NCBI GenBank assembly: GCA_017428625.1
Contig: JAFRQM010000042.1
Location: 1-64,000 of the forward strand
Origin: Clostridia bacterium
GTDB taxonomy: Bacteria; Bacillota; Clostridia; Oscillospirales; Acutalibacteraceae
Direction: 5' to 3'
DNA: 64,000 bases
Position 1 is the stretch's first letter. Each line of letters opens with the position of its first letter. Below are positions 9,560 to 17,889 of this stretch, piece by piece. A program made the position numbers and the translations under genes. The notes beneath the pieces were generated by a model. The model saw only the letters and a list, made by a program, of their open reading frames with translations. It had not been told where the DNA came from and ran no database searches.

Positions 9560-10513
9560 TTATTTTATTTTTATCTCCACTTCGCCGTTCGGGTGTGCAG
9601 CGTCAACGAATTTACGCTCGCCGAAAAGGCGTGCTCTCATAACGATTTTATCCTCATAAACACTGAAAACAAGGCCCTGGACGTCGGGATTGAAAGTGCC
9701 GTGGTTACCCGCTCCGATTGTAGGAGCGGCTATTGCTTTGTATGAGCCGTAATCCTCATAAGTGTATTCGTTGACTCCCCAGTGAAGATGCCCCGTTATG
9801 AAAATGACATTGTTGTGCTTTTCAAAAACCTTTTTAACGGCGTCGCTCTGCATACCGATTGAACCGCGCCACTTGCCTCTGCCGAGCCAGGTCATGGGCA
9901 GGCCGTTGTGCTTTTTGAGAGTCTGGTGGTTAAAAACAAAGGCGGGCTTGTTCTCGCTCTCAGCCTTGCTGATTTCATGATCCAGCCACGCAAGCTGAGC
10001 GGGACTTATATAAGACGCCTCAATTTTCGACCTGTCGGCGCCCATCATAATAAATCTGCAGCAGGGGTAATCAAAAGAATGCCAATATCTGCCCTCATCC
10101 GGCACAACGGCATTCTTTGTTGACGCGGCAAATTCACGGAATCTTTTAAGCTGCGCTTTGAAAGGGCGGAAGCGGATGTCGTGGTTGCCGGGCACGAGAA
10201 AAAAGCGGTCAACTTTGCCGGAAATCTCAGTAAGCATTCTTGCTACGGTGCGAAACTCACATTTCATACCGTTTTCGACAATATCGCCCACAATAACAAG
10301 GGCGTCAATTCCTTCACAGCGGGCAATATCCTTGCAGGCGGAATAAAACGAGTTTTCTCTCGCGAACATATAGTTTGACACTTGCGGGTCGCCGAAAACG
10401 GCAAAAGTCATAAACGAATCACCTTTTCCGAGAGGTTTGCCCTGAAGAGGCGGCGGCTCACTTTCATCGAGCATAGCCAGCATTTTTTTGTAGAAATATT
10501 CCGAAATACCCAT
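9560..10513 (-). CDS. Calcineurin-like metallophosphoesterase, cytoplasmic
   Basis: 317 residues without signal peptide or membrane segment. Metallophosphoesterase motifs appear in order: FGDPQV (metal motif I, Gln where His is usual), VGDIVENG (II), PGNHDIRF (III), FNHQT (IV) and GHLHWGVNEY (V). The fold binds two metal ions and hydrolyses phosphomonoesters or diesters, but the substrate cannot be read from sequence. The ATG follows a GGAG ribosome site. A promoter with an extended -10 lies just upstream, divergent from the small protein gene. Confidence 0.85.
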   Translation of the reverse strand: MGISEYFYKKMLAMLDESEPPPLQGKPLGKGDSFMTFAVFGDPQVSNYMFARENSFYSACKDIARCEGIDALVIVGDIVENGMKCEFRTVARMLTEISGKVDRFFLVPGNHDIRFRPFKAQLKRFREFAASTKNAVVPDEGRYWHSFDYPCCRFIMMGADRSKIEASYISPAQLAWLDHEISKAESENKPAFVFNHQTLKKHNGLPMTWLGRGKWRGSIGMQSDAVKKVFEKHNNVIFITGHLHWGVNEYTYEDYGSYKAIAAPTIGAGNHGTFNPDVQGLVFSVYEDKIVMRARLFGERKFVDAAHPNGEVEIKIK

Positions 10514-10539
10514 AATCCGCTCCGTAATTGTTTTTTGTA

Positions 10540-10569
10540 ATTATATCATAAGGCTTTGTATATTAGCAA
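10540..10569 (-). promoter_or_regulatory. Promoter of the phosphoesterase gene
   Basis: On the minus strand TTGCTA (10564-10569), an 18-base spacer and TATAAT (10540-10545). The -10 is preceded by TGA, giving an extended -10. Confidence 0.65.
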
Positions 10570-10577
10570 TAACATAT

Positions 10578-10606
10578 TTGACATCACGACAAAAAAGTAT
10601 TAAACT
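10578..10606 (+). promoter_or_regulatory. Candidate promoter of the 57-residue protein
   Basis: TTGACA (10578-10583), 17 bases, then TAAACT (10601-10606). The -35 is perfect and the -10 weak. It is about 30 bases before the start codon. Confidence 0.55.
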
Positions 10607-10636
10607 GTATAAAAATCAAAACAGGAGGAATAAAAA

Positions 10637-10810
10637 ATGGAAACAGGCACAAGCTTTCTTGAAATACTCAGTGAGTTTCTGAATATGGGTGAAGCCGGCG
10701 TTGCAATAGCACAGTTAATCACCGCTCTCAACCCCGCAAGCTGGTGGGCTTCGGGCATTCTCAACCTTATCAGAATGCTTCTTTCAATCATAAACACAGT
10801 TCCGCAATAA
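10637..10810 (+). CDS. 57-residue amphipathic small protein
   Basis: 57 codons from an ATG placed eight bases after a perfect AGGAGG. A TTGACA promoter lies upstream and a strong hairpin downstream, so the gene is a complete unit. It has no signal peptide. The N-terminal 30 residues are mildly acidic. The C-terminal half, starting NPASWWASGILNLIRMLLS, is hydrophobic with one Arg and could lie on or cross the membrane. It resembles the C-terminal tails of secreted proteins elsewhere in the window. I recognise no family. A small membrane-active peptide or regulator is possible but unproven. Confidence 0.65.
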   Translation: METGTSFLEILSEFLNMGEAGVAIAQLITALNPASWWASGILNLIRMLLSIINTVPQ

Positions 10811-10844
10811 TTATTTATAGTATATTCCGTTCATAAGCAAACAT

Positions 10845-10900
10845 CCCCGCGGTCAGTTAAGGCATTTGGATCTTTTATTTGACCGTCGGGGAGTATTTTT
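10845..10900 (+). terminator. Terminator after the small protein gene
   Basis: CCCCGCGGTCA (10845-10855) pairs with TGACCG-T-CGGGG (10880-10891), 11 pairs with one bulged T. The loop is 24 nt and the tail is AGTATTTTTAT. The convergent deacetylase gene ends inside the tail. Confidence 0.7.
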
Positions 10901-11747
10901 ATTGCATTCCGGTAAAATCCGACCATGAAACAACCTTTATTCCGCAGTCGAAAGCCGCCTGAAGCAAATCACCGCTTTTCAGCAATTCATATTCATAAAC
11001 CCGTTTTATCCATTCGGCATTTTCACCGGTTATATCTTTTGCCGGATGCAAAAAAATCTCAGTTACACCGCGTTGACAGTTTTTAACGGCATTCAAATAA
11101 TAGTTCCTGAGGTTGTCATAGTTTTTTATTCTGTTAATATTCCAAGGGTTCGATATCAGGTCATCTATCAGCTTTACACCTTTCTTTTCGCCCGCCTCAA
11201 CAATCTTTTTATGCAGTATCTTTACCGGTGCGGGTATTTTTTTCATATCAAACTGTCTCAAAATGAAATCCGGCTTTCGCGGAAACCGAAATGCAAGCCC
11301 GTATTTTGCGCACACATCAAATGCATCAACAAAAAATCTCCTGCCGTTTATTCCGTAAAGCGTGCCGCAATGACTATCGGCGTGATCCGTTTTCAACCCG
11401 TTGTTTACGGTAAACAGATACTGAGCTTCAAGTTCTTTTGCGATTTCGGAGCGTTTTGCGACAAAAAGTTTTTTGCTGTTATTATATAACCCTTCCCCGT
11501 CCGTCAGACTCTTTGCTGCGCTGACAGAGTGCCACCTTTTGTTTTCGCTGTCTGAATTCAAAGTCCAGTGAACACCGACATTCATTTCTTTTTTTGATGC
11601 CTGAAATGCTGTGATTTGAGAATAATCCGTAACTGCCATAAACGAAGCAGAGGTTATAAGCCCTTTTTCATACAATTCAAATATTGCTTCATTTTGACTT
11701 TTGCCGCAACCGAAGTCGTCGGCATTCAATATAAGAAATCTATCCAT
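10899..11747 (-). CDS. ChbG/YdjC-like carbohydrate deacetylase
   Basis: 282 residues. The start MDRFLILNADDFGCGK (11747) is preferred: NADDFG is the hallmark metal-binding N-terminus of the YdjC/ChbG family. The upstream in-frame extension lies inside the transporter gene. Other family features are ALKTDHADSHCG-like spacing (NGLKTDHADSHCG) and EIFLHPAK near the C-terminus. ChbG removes an acetyl group from N,N'-diacetylchitobiose-type oligosaccharides. Here the sugar is probably that taken up by the adjacent symporter, which is inference. It overlaps the transporter stop by eight bases, so it is the last, translationally coupled gene of a three-gene operon. Confidence 0.85.
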   Translation of the reverse strand: MDRFLILNADDFGCGKSQNEAIFELYEKGLITSASFMAVTDYSQITAFQASKKEMNVGVHWTLNSDSENKRWHSVSAAKSLTDGEGLYNNSKKLFVAKRSEIAKELEAQYLFTVNNGLKTDHADSHCGTLYGINGRRFFVDAFDVCAKYGLAFRFPRKPDFILRQFDMKKIPAPVKILHKKIVEAGEKKGVKLIDDLISNPWNINRIKNYDNLRNYYLNAVKNCQRGVTEIFLHPAKDITGENAEWIKRVYEYELLKSGDLLQAAFDCGIKVVSWSDFTGMQ

Positions 11748-13071
11748 TTTCAACCGCCGTATTCGTTTTATTGTCAAAATGCAGAAACAGCGAAAACAAA
11801 AATGCAAGCGTCATTGCAACAAACGGGAAAATGCAGAGCAGGACTTTTGACGCCAGCGACGGGTTGGCACCGGGATTGTTGCCGTCAACAAACCCAAAAA
11901 CATCATACATAACCTTGAAGCCGAGAGAAACATACAATCCGTTAAGTCTGTTCATCACCCCTACAAGACTTGTTAGCATTCCCTCTCTTTTAACGCCGTG
12001 CTTTGCGTAATCGTCATCAATAATTTTAGCGGCTATACAGTCCATTGTGACAAGGCAGGCGGCAACACCCATACCCATTATTGAAGTTATCGGCACGGCG
12101 CTTTTAAACCCGGATGCAAAAAACAGCGGAACAAAACCTGCCGCCATTATTAAAAATCCAATCCTCCATATCTTGATTATATTCACTTTCTGTATTATGC
12201 GCGACCAGATGACTATTCCGATAAGCGCAACTCCGAAAACGACGCCCAGCATTACGGTCGTCATTGAACTTTTTAACCCCAGAGTATATTGCACATAAAA
12301 CGGTATTGCCTGCGAAATAAGTGAAAACGACGCCGAATAAAACGCACCGGCAAAACCGAAAATCCAGAATTTCGGATTTTTGGCAAGTGCAACTATGGCT
12401 TTCAGTAAATCCGGCTTTTCACCTTTCGCGAGTTCGTATTCTTCCTCCTCGATTTTTTCATAACAGCCGAATGTCATATAGAGTATAACAGCAAGCGCAA
12501 TTATGCCGTAAATAACCGCAGTAAGACCGTAACCTATGGCGGATGTCACCATAGGCGTTAATACTATTGAAATAACCATTGCAACAAGCTGACAAACCTG
12601 TCTTATGGCGTTAGTGCTTGCCCTTTCGCCGTCGGTTTTGAAAAGCGTCGGGAAAAGTGCACCGTAGTTGGCGTTAATGAGCGAATCAAGCGTTCCGGTA
12701 AGAATATACATCAAAAGAATGTATATATATGCTGCGGCTGAATTAGAGCGAATCCCTTCCGGCATATTGTAAAAAAGAATAAAACTCAGTATCAGCAAAG
12801 GTGTTCCGATGACAAGCCAAGGTCTGCGTTTACCCCATTTTGTTTTTGTTCTGTCGGACAAAAAACCGTAAACAGGATTGTCTATTGCGTCGATAAACGT
12901 GTAAATAAATATTATCTTTGCCATCTGGTTTGTATCGATAAGCCCGAGATCTTTTACATAGAAAGCCGCTGCAAAGGATTTGAACATATTTATGGGAATT
13001 GACGTTCCGAACATACCTATGCCGTAACGAAACGGAGAGGTTCGCTTTTTTGCGAGAGTGTTTTCCGGCAT
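11740..13071 (-). CDS. GPH/MelB-type sugar:cation symporter (MFS)
   Basis: 443 residues with about twelve membrane segments. The GPH signature is in the first third: FIDAIDNPVYGFLSDRTKTKWGKRRPW, given here in pieces as DAIDNPVYGFLSDRTKT and WGKRRPW. The ATG at 13071 was chosen because AAGGAGG lies nine bases upstream, within the end of the preceding gene. The longer in-frame start has no ribosome site. Members of this family import glycosides, pentosides or hexuronides with Na+ or H+. It sits between a PHP hydrolase and a deacetylase, so it probably supplies their substrate. Confidence 0.88.
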   Translation of the reverse strand: MPENTLAKKRTSPFRYGIGMFGTSIPINMFKSFAAAFYVKDLGLIDTNQMAKIIFIYTFIDAIDNPVYGFLSDRTKTKWGKRRPWLVIGTPLLILSFILFYNMPEGIRSNSAAAYIYILLMYILTGTLDSLINANYGALFPTLFKTDGERASTNAIRQVCQLVAMVISIVLTPMVTSAIGYGLTAVIYGIIALAVILYMTFGCYEKIEEEEYELAKGEKPDLLKAIVALAKNPKFWIFGFAGAFYSASFSLISQAIPFYVQYTLGLKSSMTTVMLGVVFGVALIGIVIWSRIIQKVNIIKIWRIGFLIMAAGFVPLFFASGFKSAVPITSIMGMGVAACLVTMDCIAAKIIDDDYAKHGVKREGMLTSLVGVMNRLNGLYVSLGFKVMYDVFGFVDGNNPGANPSLASKVLLCIFPFVAMTLAFLFSLFLHFDNKTNTAVENG

Positions 13072-13072
13072 T

Positions 13073-14347
13073 TTATTTTTCCTCCTTGTTAAAATAAACG
13101 GGGTTGGTGACAGCTCTGATAACATTTAACCCGAAAAAATTTCTGACTGCTTTTATATAACAAAACGCAACATCTCCGGGCAAAACAATTTCAGTTTCAA
13201 ATTCTTTTTTGCTGCAACGGGGAATGGGCGTTTCTCCCCTGTCGGTAACGGCTGTCAGCCGCTCGCCGCGCATTTGAGAGGCTTTGATTTTAACAACAGT
13301 GTTTTTTTGCAGGCGTTTTTCACGCCCCGAATATAATCTCTTTGCCCCGGCAATTATCCGCGGCCCCTTCGCCGAGCAGGTCACAAACGACCTGCCGCTT
13401 GCGAGAGCTTCAAGAATGTCATGCGCGCTTCGAGATTCAGAATAAACCGCTGTTACCGGTTTACCGATTTTAACAAAAAGACCCGGCTTGTGAAAATCAC
13501 TGCCGCCGACAGCAGGCAGACGCCTTCCCCCGCGGAGTTTTTCGGTCCACAGTTTTATCGCCCTGATATTGGCGCCCCTCATCGGTCCGTTCCAGATTTC
13601 AATCATATCATAATCGTCATCCTCCCACAAATATGGGCAAAACGGGCATTCGGGATGGTTGACAGAAATGACGGCGCCCTGTTCTCGCGCGTTTGAAACA
13701 ATCTTTCTCTTTTCTTCGGCGGTGTTCGCAACAAATGTTTTTTCAAACGGAGCACACACGCCGAAAAAATTCATATGCCCTTTGTAATGAGTCCATTCAA
13801 CTGCAGGCAAAAATGTCATATCCTCCAAAACGGGCGGCGAAAAATTGTCGGTGCAGTTGTTGTGATTGGCGACAGCGACAAAATCAAGCCCCCTGCGTTT
13901 TGCTCTTCTGCCGATTTCAAACGGGTCGAACCGCCCGTCGGAAGCGTCGGAATGAATGTGCAGATCTCCGTAAAGCCATTCGGGGGTGTTCGGAGTGAAA
14001 TCAATGTTGTAAGTCACATTCACTCCGCCCGGTCTGACACGGTATGCGCCCACTGCGATTTTCCATTTTCCTGACATTGTTTTTTGAGAGAAATACCCTC
14101 TCTCGGAACCGTATTCACCAATGCTTATTTTATCTTTTGAACTTCCCGACCATCCGATAAATCTGCCTGTCGGGTCAAATACGCCGAGGTCGATAATGTT
14201 GCCGGGTCTTATATTGCCGACAATCCCTTTTGTTTTGTGCGGGTAATCATAACTTATTGTGATTTTTCTGACATTTTCAGGCACTTCGAACGGCACGGTT
14301 AAATAGGTGCCCTCTTTTTCTTTTTCAATGTGCTTTTCGATTTTCAA
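13073..14347 (-). CDS. CehA/McbA-type PHP-domain metallohydrolase
   Basis: 424 residues. An N-terminal beta-sandwich-like region (about 1-130) precedes a PHP domain beginning YGDLHIHSDASDGRFDP, followed by GLDFVAVANHNNC and later GSDFHKPG. These carry the expected His/Asp metal ligands. PHP domains of this type hydrolyse phosphoesters or related bonds. The start is TTG: it is seven bases after GGAGG, and no ATG occurs in frame nearby. It is the first gene of the operon with the GPH symporter (one base between stop and start) and the deacetylase, and is divergent from an AraC-family gene. Confidence 0.82.
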   Translation of the reverse strand: MKIEKHIEKEKEGTYLTVPFEVPENVRKITISYDYPHKTKGIVGNIRPGNIIDLGVFDPTGRFIGWSGSSKDKISIGEYGSERGYFSQKTMSGKWKIAVGAYRVRPGGVNVTYNIDFTPNTPEWLYGDLHIHSDASDGRFDPFEIGRRAKRRGLDFVAVANHNNCTDNFSPPVLEDMTFLPAVEWTHYKGHMNFFGVCAPFEKTFVANTAEEKRKIVSNAREQGAVISVNHPECPFCPYLWEDDDYDMIEIWNGPMRGANIRAIKLWTEKLRGGRRLPAVGGSDFHKPGLFVKIGKPVTAVYSESRSAHDILEALASGRSFVTCSAKGPRIIAGAKRLYSGREKRLQKNTVVKIKASQMRGERLTAVTDRGETPIPRCSKKEFETEIVLPGDVAFCYIKAVRNFFGLNVIRAVTNPVYFNKEEK

Positions 14348-14369
14348 ACGCTCACCTCCCTTTCAATAT

Positions 14370-14375
14370 ATTATA
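14370..14375 (-). promoter_or_regulatory. -10 box for the PHP/symporter/deacetylase operon
   Basis: A consensus TATAAT sits about 25 bases upstream of the TTG start but has no recognisable -35 at 16-18 bases. This fits a promoter that needs an activator, and a divergent AraC-family gene is adjacent. Confidence 0.45.
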
Positions 14376-14451
14376 CAATACAACGAATACGGTATCTTGT
14401 TATTTTTTATGGCAAACAGGCGATTTTTTATAACATAAAAAGTCAAATGTG

Positions 14452-14480
14452 TTGAATTATCAAGCGTTTTATGCTATTAT
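14452..14480 (+). promoter_or_regulatory. Promoter of the AraC-family gene
   Basis: TTGAAT (14452-14457), 17 bases, TATTAT (14475-14480), ending 20 bases before the start codon. Confidence 0.65.
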
Positions 14481-14500
14481 AGAAAAAAGAGGTGACATCA

Positions 14501-15379
14501 ATGTCTGTTGAAGCGCGGCAACTTCCTTCCGGCTGCGACTGCAAGGTTTACAGCCGCAACAACCAAATTCTCGCGAAATATGATGTTTCGTTTCACCGCT
14601 GGCTGAATGAAAGCACATCTCTTCACTGCCACGATTTTTATGAATTCTTCATCATCACCGAACACGGCGCCCTTCACGAATTGAACGGCAAAACGAGCAG
14701 GCTTTCAAAGGGAACGCTCTGCATGATAAGACCCGACGACTGCCATAAGTTCATAAAAGATGACGGTATGTTTTGCGACCACATTAATTTCTGCATCACT
14801 CCCAGTCACCTTGAACTGATTTGCCGCGCATTGAAAATTTCATTGAGTGAGCTCATCGCCGAAAACGAAATCCAAGTCAATTTAAACGATGAGGAATACG
14901 GCTTTTTTTCCGAGAGAGCGAAGCTGATTACAAATATTATGCTAAACCGTCCCGAGAACTGCTCGCCGCTGATTTGCGATCTCGTTGCCCGAGCCGTTTT
15001 CTGCATTTTTATACGACGCACAGTGTCGGGCTATGACTGCCCCGCGTGGTTTTCACGACTGCTCGAAAAAATCAATTCTCCCGAAAACACTCTGCCCGGC
15101 GCAAAAGAAGTTTATGACCTCGCCGGCTTTTCGCCCGCCTCAACAATCGCTTATTTCAAAAAATACACCGGCAAAACCGTTTCGGAATATCTTACCGGTA
15201 TTAAATGCACACGGGCGTGCTATCTGCTGAAAAGCACCGAATTGTCAATAATCGAAATTGCAGGCGCTTCCGGCTACAACAGCCTCAGCCATTTCAACAA
15301 GACTTTTAAAAGTCTCAAGGGTGTCACGCCCTCCGCATATCGCAAGCAAAGCAGCTCCAAGCCGCACAGTCAAACATAA
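14501..15379 (+). CDS. AraC-family transcriptional regulator
   Basis: 292 residues. The N-terminal cupin-like domain has TSLHCHDFYEFFIIT and a PDDCHKF segment typical of AraC sugar sensors. The C-terminal double helix-turn-helix (about residues 195-285) ends with GYNSLSHFNKTFKSLKG-VTPSAYRK. The ATG follows AGAGGTGA by five bases. It is divergent from the PHP/symporter/deacetylase operon, so it probably activates that operon in response to its sugar. This is inference from position. Confidence 0.88.
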   Translation: MSVEARQLPSGCDCKVYSRNNQILAKYDVSFHRWLNESTSLHCHDFYEFFIITEHGALHELNGKTSRLSKGTLCMIRPDDCHKFIKDDGMFCDHINFCITPSHLELICRALKISLSELIAENEIQVNLNDEEYGFFSERAKLITNIMLNRPENCSPLICDLVARAVFCIFIRRTVSGYDCPAWFSRLLEKINSPENTLPGAKEVYDLAGFSPASTIAYFKKYTGKTVSEYLTGIKCTRACYLLKSTELSIIEIAGASGYNSLSHFNKTFKSLKGVTPSAYRKQSSSKPHSQT

Positions 15380-15410
15380 GACCGCCCGCAGAAGGGCGGT
15401 CTTTCTTTTT
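15378..15410 (+). terminator. Terminator of the AraC-family gene
   Basis: AAGACCGCCC (15378-15387) pairs perfectly with GGGCGGTCTT (15394-15403) around GCAGAA, followed by TCTTTTTT. The stem starts within the stop codon. Confidence 0.85.
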
Positions 15411-17005
15411 TATAGCGCCTGATCTTCCGCCGGTTTTTCTTCATAGTTCTCTGCGGCGTTGATTTTTTCGGCTATTTTTACCCTGCGTTCATTAAGTTCG
15501 CGATACATTCTGTCGCGGGTTTCTTTATCTATATTATACCAGAACATCGGAATCATACTGCCGAGCACAGTAAAGGATGTTATGATTGTGGCAAATGCGA
15601 ACAGCCATTTCTGCGCCCTGAATGTCTGCGGTTTTGCCTGGGCGTATGCGGTCTGGTCATAACCTATCCAGCGCTTGAACTGCGGCTGGATTATGCCGTT
15701 TAAACGGGCGGGAATCTTGCAGATAATCGTGCTTGCCACCGAAAGTGTCGCCTCGTTGCGCTGGCCGTATTTCCACTCGATATAGTCGTTGCACTCGTTG
15801 CTTATCTCGTTGCCCGAAATGCTTTTGACACCCCAGAAGGTGGCATAGATGCACTCCCACACAGCGGTAACCGGCAGCATCGCGACACGGCTCTGGAAGA
15901 AATATTTGCCGCCTTTTGTCTTTAAGAATCTGCCATACAGCCAGATGGGAATATAGAATGTTTTTGCGAACACCTGACTGACCATATAGAGCGATTTTGT
16001 GGAATACTTTGACGCAAGTTCATTGTATTTTGCGAAGCCGAACGGCTGGAAGAACACCGACGGAATGCCCGCTATTGTTTCAAATGTTGTCATATAAAGC
16101 ACATAGCGGTAATAGTCGTTGGTTGAAACGCCCGTTCCGAACGAACCGAACGCATCGGCTATCATTTTGGCAAGAAGCGGTTTGTTTGTGAAAACGATGC
16201 GAAGGCTCTCTTTGATTTTGGGCGTTTCGATTTTCTGATGAACGCGCTCTTTGGCTATTGAGCAATACCAGGTTATGATAATCGCGGAAACTATCATTGT
16301 TGAGGGTCCGAGAATAACAAACGCCTTTTTGAGCGCCTGCTCGGAGGATTTTGCCGTTTTGACAAGACCGTTGGTGATGAAATCCATGGCAAACTCAATA
16401 ACGAGGTCGGGCAGTCTTGAAAAAATGATGCTGGCATAAGATGAAATCGAAATAAGGCGCCGTCTGTCTGTGGGGTAAGGCGTGACGGTTGACATATAGC
16501 CGCCGACAGAGACATTGCGGAAGTTCTCGACAACTTCGTTTATGAGTTCAAGCGCCGCCCAGATAAGAAACTTGGGCATATAATTGAGGTTGTCGCAGTT
16601 CTCCTGACCGATAAGGTAGGGGAGCATCCAGTAAAGCACCGACATAACGGCGAGCGGAATGCCCGACATTGCCATATATGGTATGAACTTGCCCCAGCGT
16701 GTTCTGGTTTTTTCGACAACACCGCCGATGATTATGTCATCGACAATATCCCATACGCCCGCGAAAGCGTTATAAACCGACTGAAGGTTAAGGCTGATTT
16801 TAAGTATTGTTTCGGCGAATATATCTTTGTGACCGTTTATGTTGAAATCACGGAACGAGGTGAAAAGGATGTAACCGATTGTTTCTTTTCTCGAAACAAC
16901 CCTGCGGTCAACATCGGTGTATTGGCGTAACTGTTTGTTGACCTCTTCATCGGTGCCGTTCAGCGCTATCTGCACAGCCTGTTCTTTCGGGATGCTTGCA
17001 GCCAC
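15410..17005 (-). CDS. GPH-like MFS transporter with N-terminal extension
   Basis: 531 residues with about twelve membrane segments. The GPH-type signature is DIVDDIIIGGVVEKTRTRW followed by GKF near residue 105, so it belongs to the same broad family as the 443-residue symporter at 11740. It is longer, with a hydrophilic N-terminal stretch of about 45 residues. The start is GTG, six bases after GGGAGGTGA. It begins two bases after the stop of the zinc-ribbon membrane protein gene, implying coupled translation. The transported compound cannot be predicted. Confidence 0.8.
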   Translation of the reverse strand: MAASIPKEQAVQIALNGTDEEVNKQLRQYTDVDRRVVSRKETIGYILFTSFRDFNINGHKDIFAETILKISLNLQSVYNAFAGVWDIVDDIIIGGVVEKTRTRWGKFIPYMAMSGIPLAVMSVLYWMLPYLIGQENCDNLNYMPKFLIWAALELINEVVENFRNVSVGGYMSTVTPYPTDRRRLISISSYASIIFSRLPDLVIEFAMDFITNGLVKTAKSSEQALKKAFVILGPSTMIVSAIIITWYCSIAKERVHQKIETPKIKESLRIVFTNKPLLAKMIADAFGSFGTGVSTNDYYRYVLYMTTFETIAGIPSVFFQPFGFAKYNELASKYSTKSLYMVSQVFAKTFYIPIWLYGRFLKTKGGKYFFQSRVAMLPVTAVWECIYATFWGVKSISGNEISNECNDYIEWKYGQRNEATLSVASTIICKIPARLNGIIQPQFKRWIGYDQTAYAQAKPQTFRAQKWLFAFATIITSFTVLGSMIPMFWYNIDKETRDRMYRELNERRVKIAEKINAAENYEEKPAEDQAL

Positions 17006-17007
17006 GG

Positions 17008-17847
17008 TTATTCACCTCCCCTTTTATGCGCCTCTTCTTCGGCGACTTTTTTGTCAAACTCCTCCTGCATTCCGGCAAGGGCGACAAGCATTTTGCGACG
17101 GATTTCCTCCCGGGTCATCCCCTGCTCCACATAAGAGTAGTATTCCTCTTTGGGCAGTCCGCCGATAAGACAGGGCGTATATCTGACTTTGACACCCTTT
17201 GCATAAAGCAGAACATTGACGGCGAGTGCCGCAAACTCGACAATCAGAAAAACAACAGCGCCGATAAAGGGAACCGCCGATGAGTAATTCTGTATGAATA
17301 CGCCGATGTCTTTTCCACCCGCGAGAAGGCATATAAATGAAGCAATAGCAAGCAGAAAAGTGAAGGCATAAAGAGCGGTCTGCCTGCCTTTGCCGTGTTT
17401 GCCGTAAGAGGCTATCAGAAAGATTGCATTTATTAAAAACATTGCCGCCGCAGCGCACATAAGCGCAAGAGCGAGGGCGGATTTGTTCCCGGGAAGGGCG
17501 CCGAGCATTTTGTTGAAGCCGCCCGCCCTGAAAAAGTTGACAACACTCACAAGATTTATTAGTTTGCTCCCGTTTGCTCCGCTGAATTTTGCAAACGGAA
17601 CAAGCAGGGTTACAACGGGCAGGATTGTCAAAACAAATCTCGCTATGGAGAGAGGTGAACCGAAATACGCCGCCTTTGCCCTGTCAACTTTCGGCTGGGT
17701 GTGAGCGTGCTCAATCTCCGCTTTTTCGCTGTCATCGAGCAACTTCTCGTTGGATTTATAATAAACAAGGTTTACATCGCAATAAGGGCAGGTCTGCCGC
17801 CAGTCAAGCATACGCAGATGTTTGCCGCATTTGGGACAGTCAGCCAT
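17008..17847 (-). CDS. Zinc-ribbon membrane protein of unknown function
   Basis: 279 residues. The N-terminus MADCPKCGKHLRMLDWRQT-CPYCDVNL is a four-Cys zinc ribbon. A charged linker follows, then about five membrane helices between residues 65 and 225 and a charged tail ending HKRGGE. The ATG follows AAGGAGG by seven bases. It directly precedes the 531-residue transporter with two bases between, so the two are likely made together and may form a complex. The zinc ribbon faces the cytoplasm if positive-inside rules hold. I recognise no named family. Confidence 0.75.
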   Translation of the reverse strand: MADCPKCGKHLRMLDWRQTCPYCDVNLVYYKSNEKLLDDSEKAEIEHAHTQPKVDRAKAAYFGSPLSIARFVLTILPVVTLLVPFAKFSGANGSKLINLVSVVNFFRAGGFNKMLGALPGNKSALALALMCAAAAMFLINAIFLIASYGKHGKGRQTALYAFTFLLAIASFICLLAGGKDIGVFIQNYSSAVPFIGAVVFLIVEFAALAVNVLLYAKGVKVRYTPCLIGGLPKEEYYSYVEQGMTREEIRRKMLVALAGMQEEFDKKVAEEEAHKRGGE

Positions 17848-17889
17848 AAAAGACCTCCTTAACCGTTAATTTGTTTAAGTAAGCGGATA

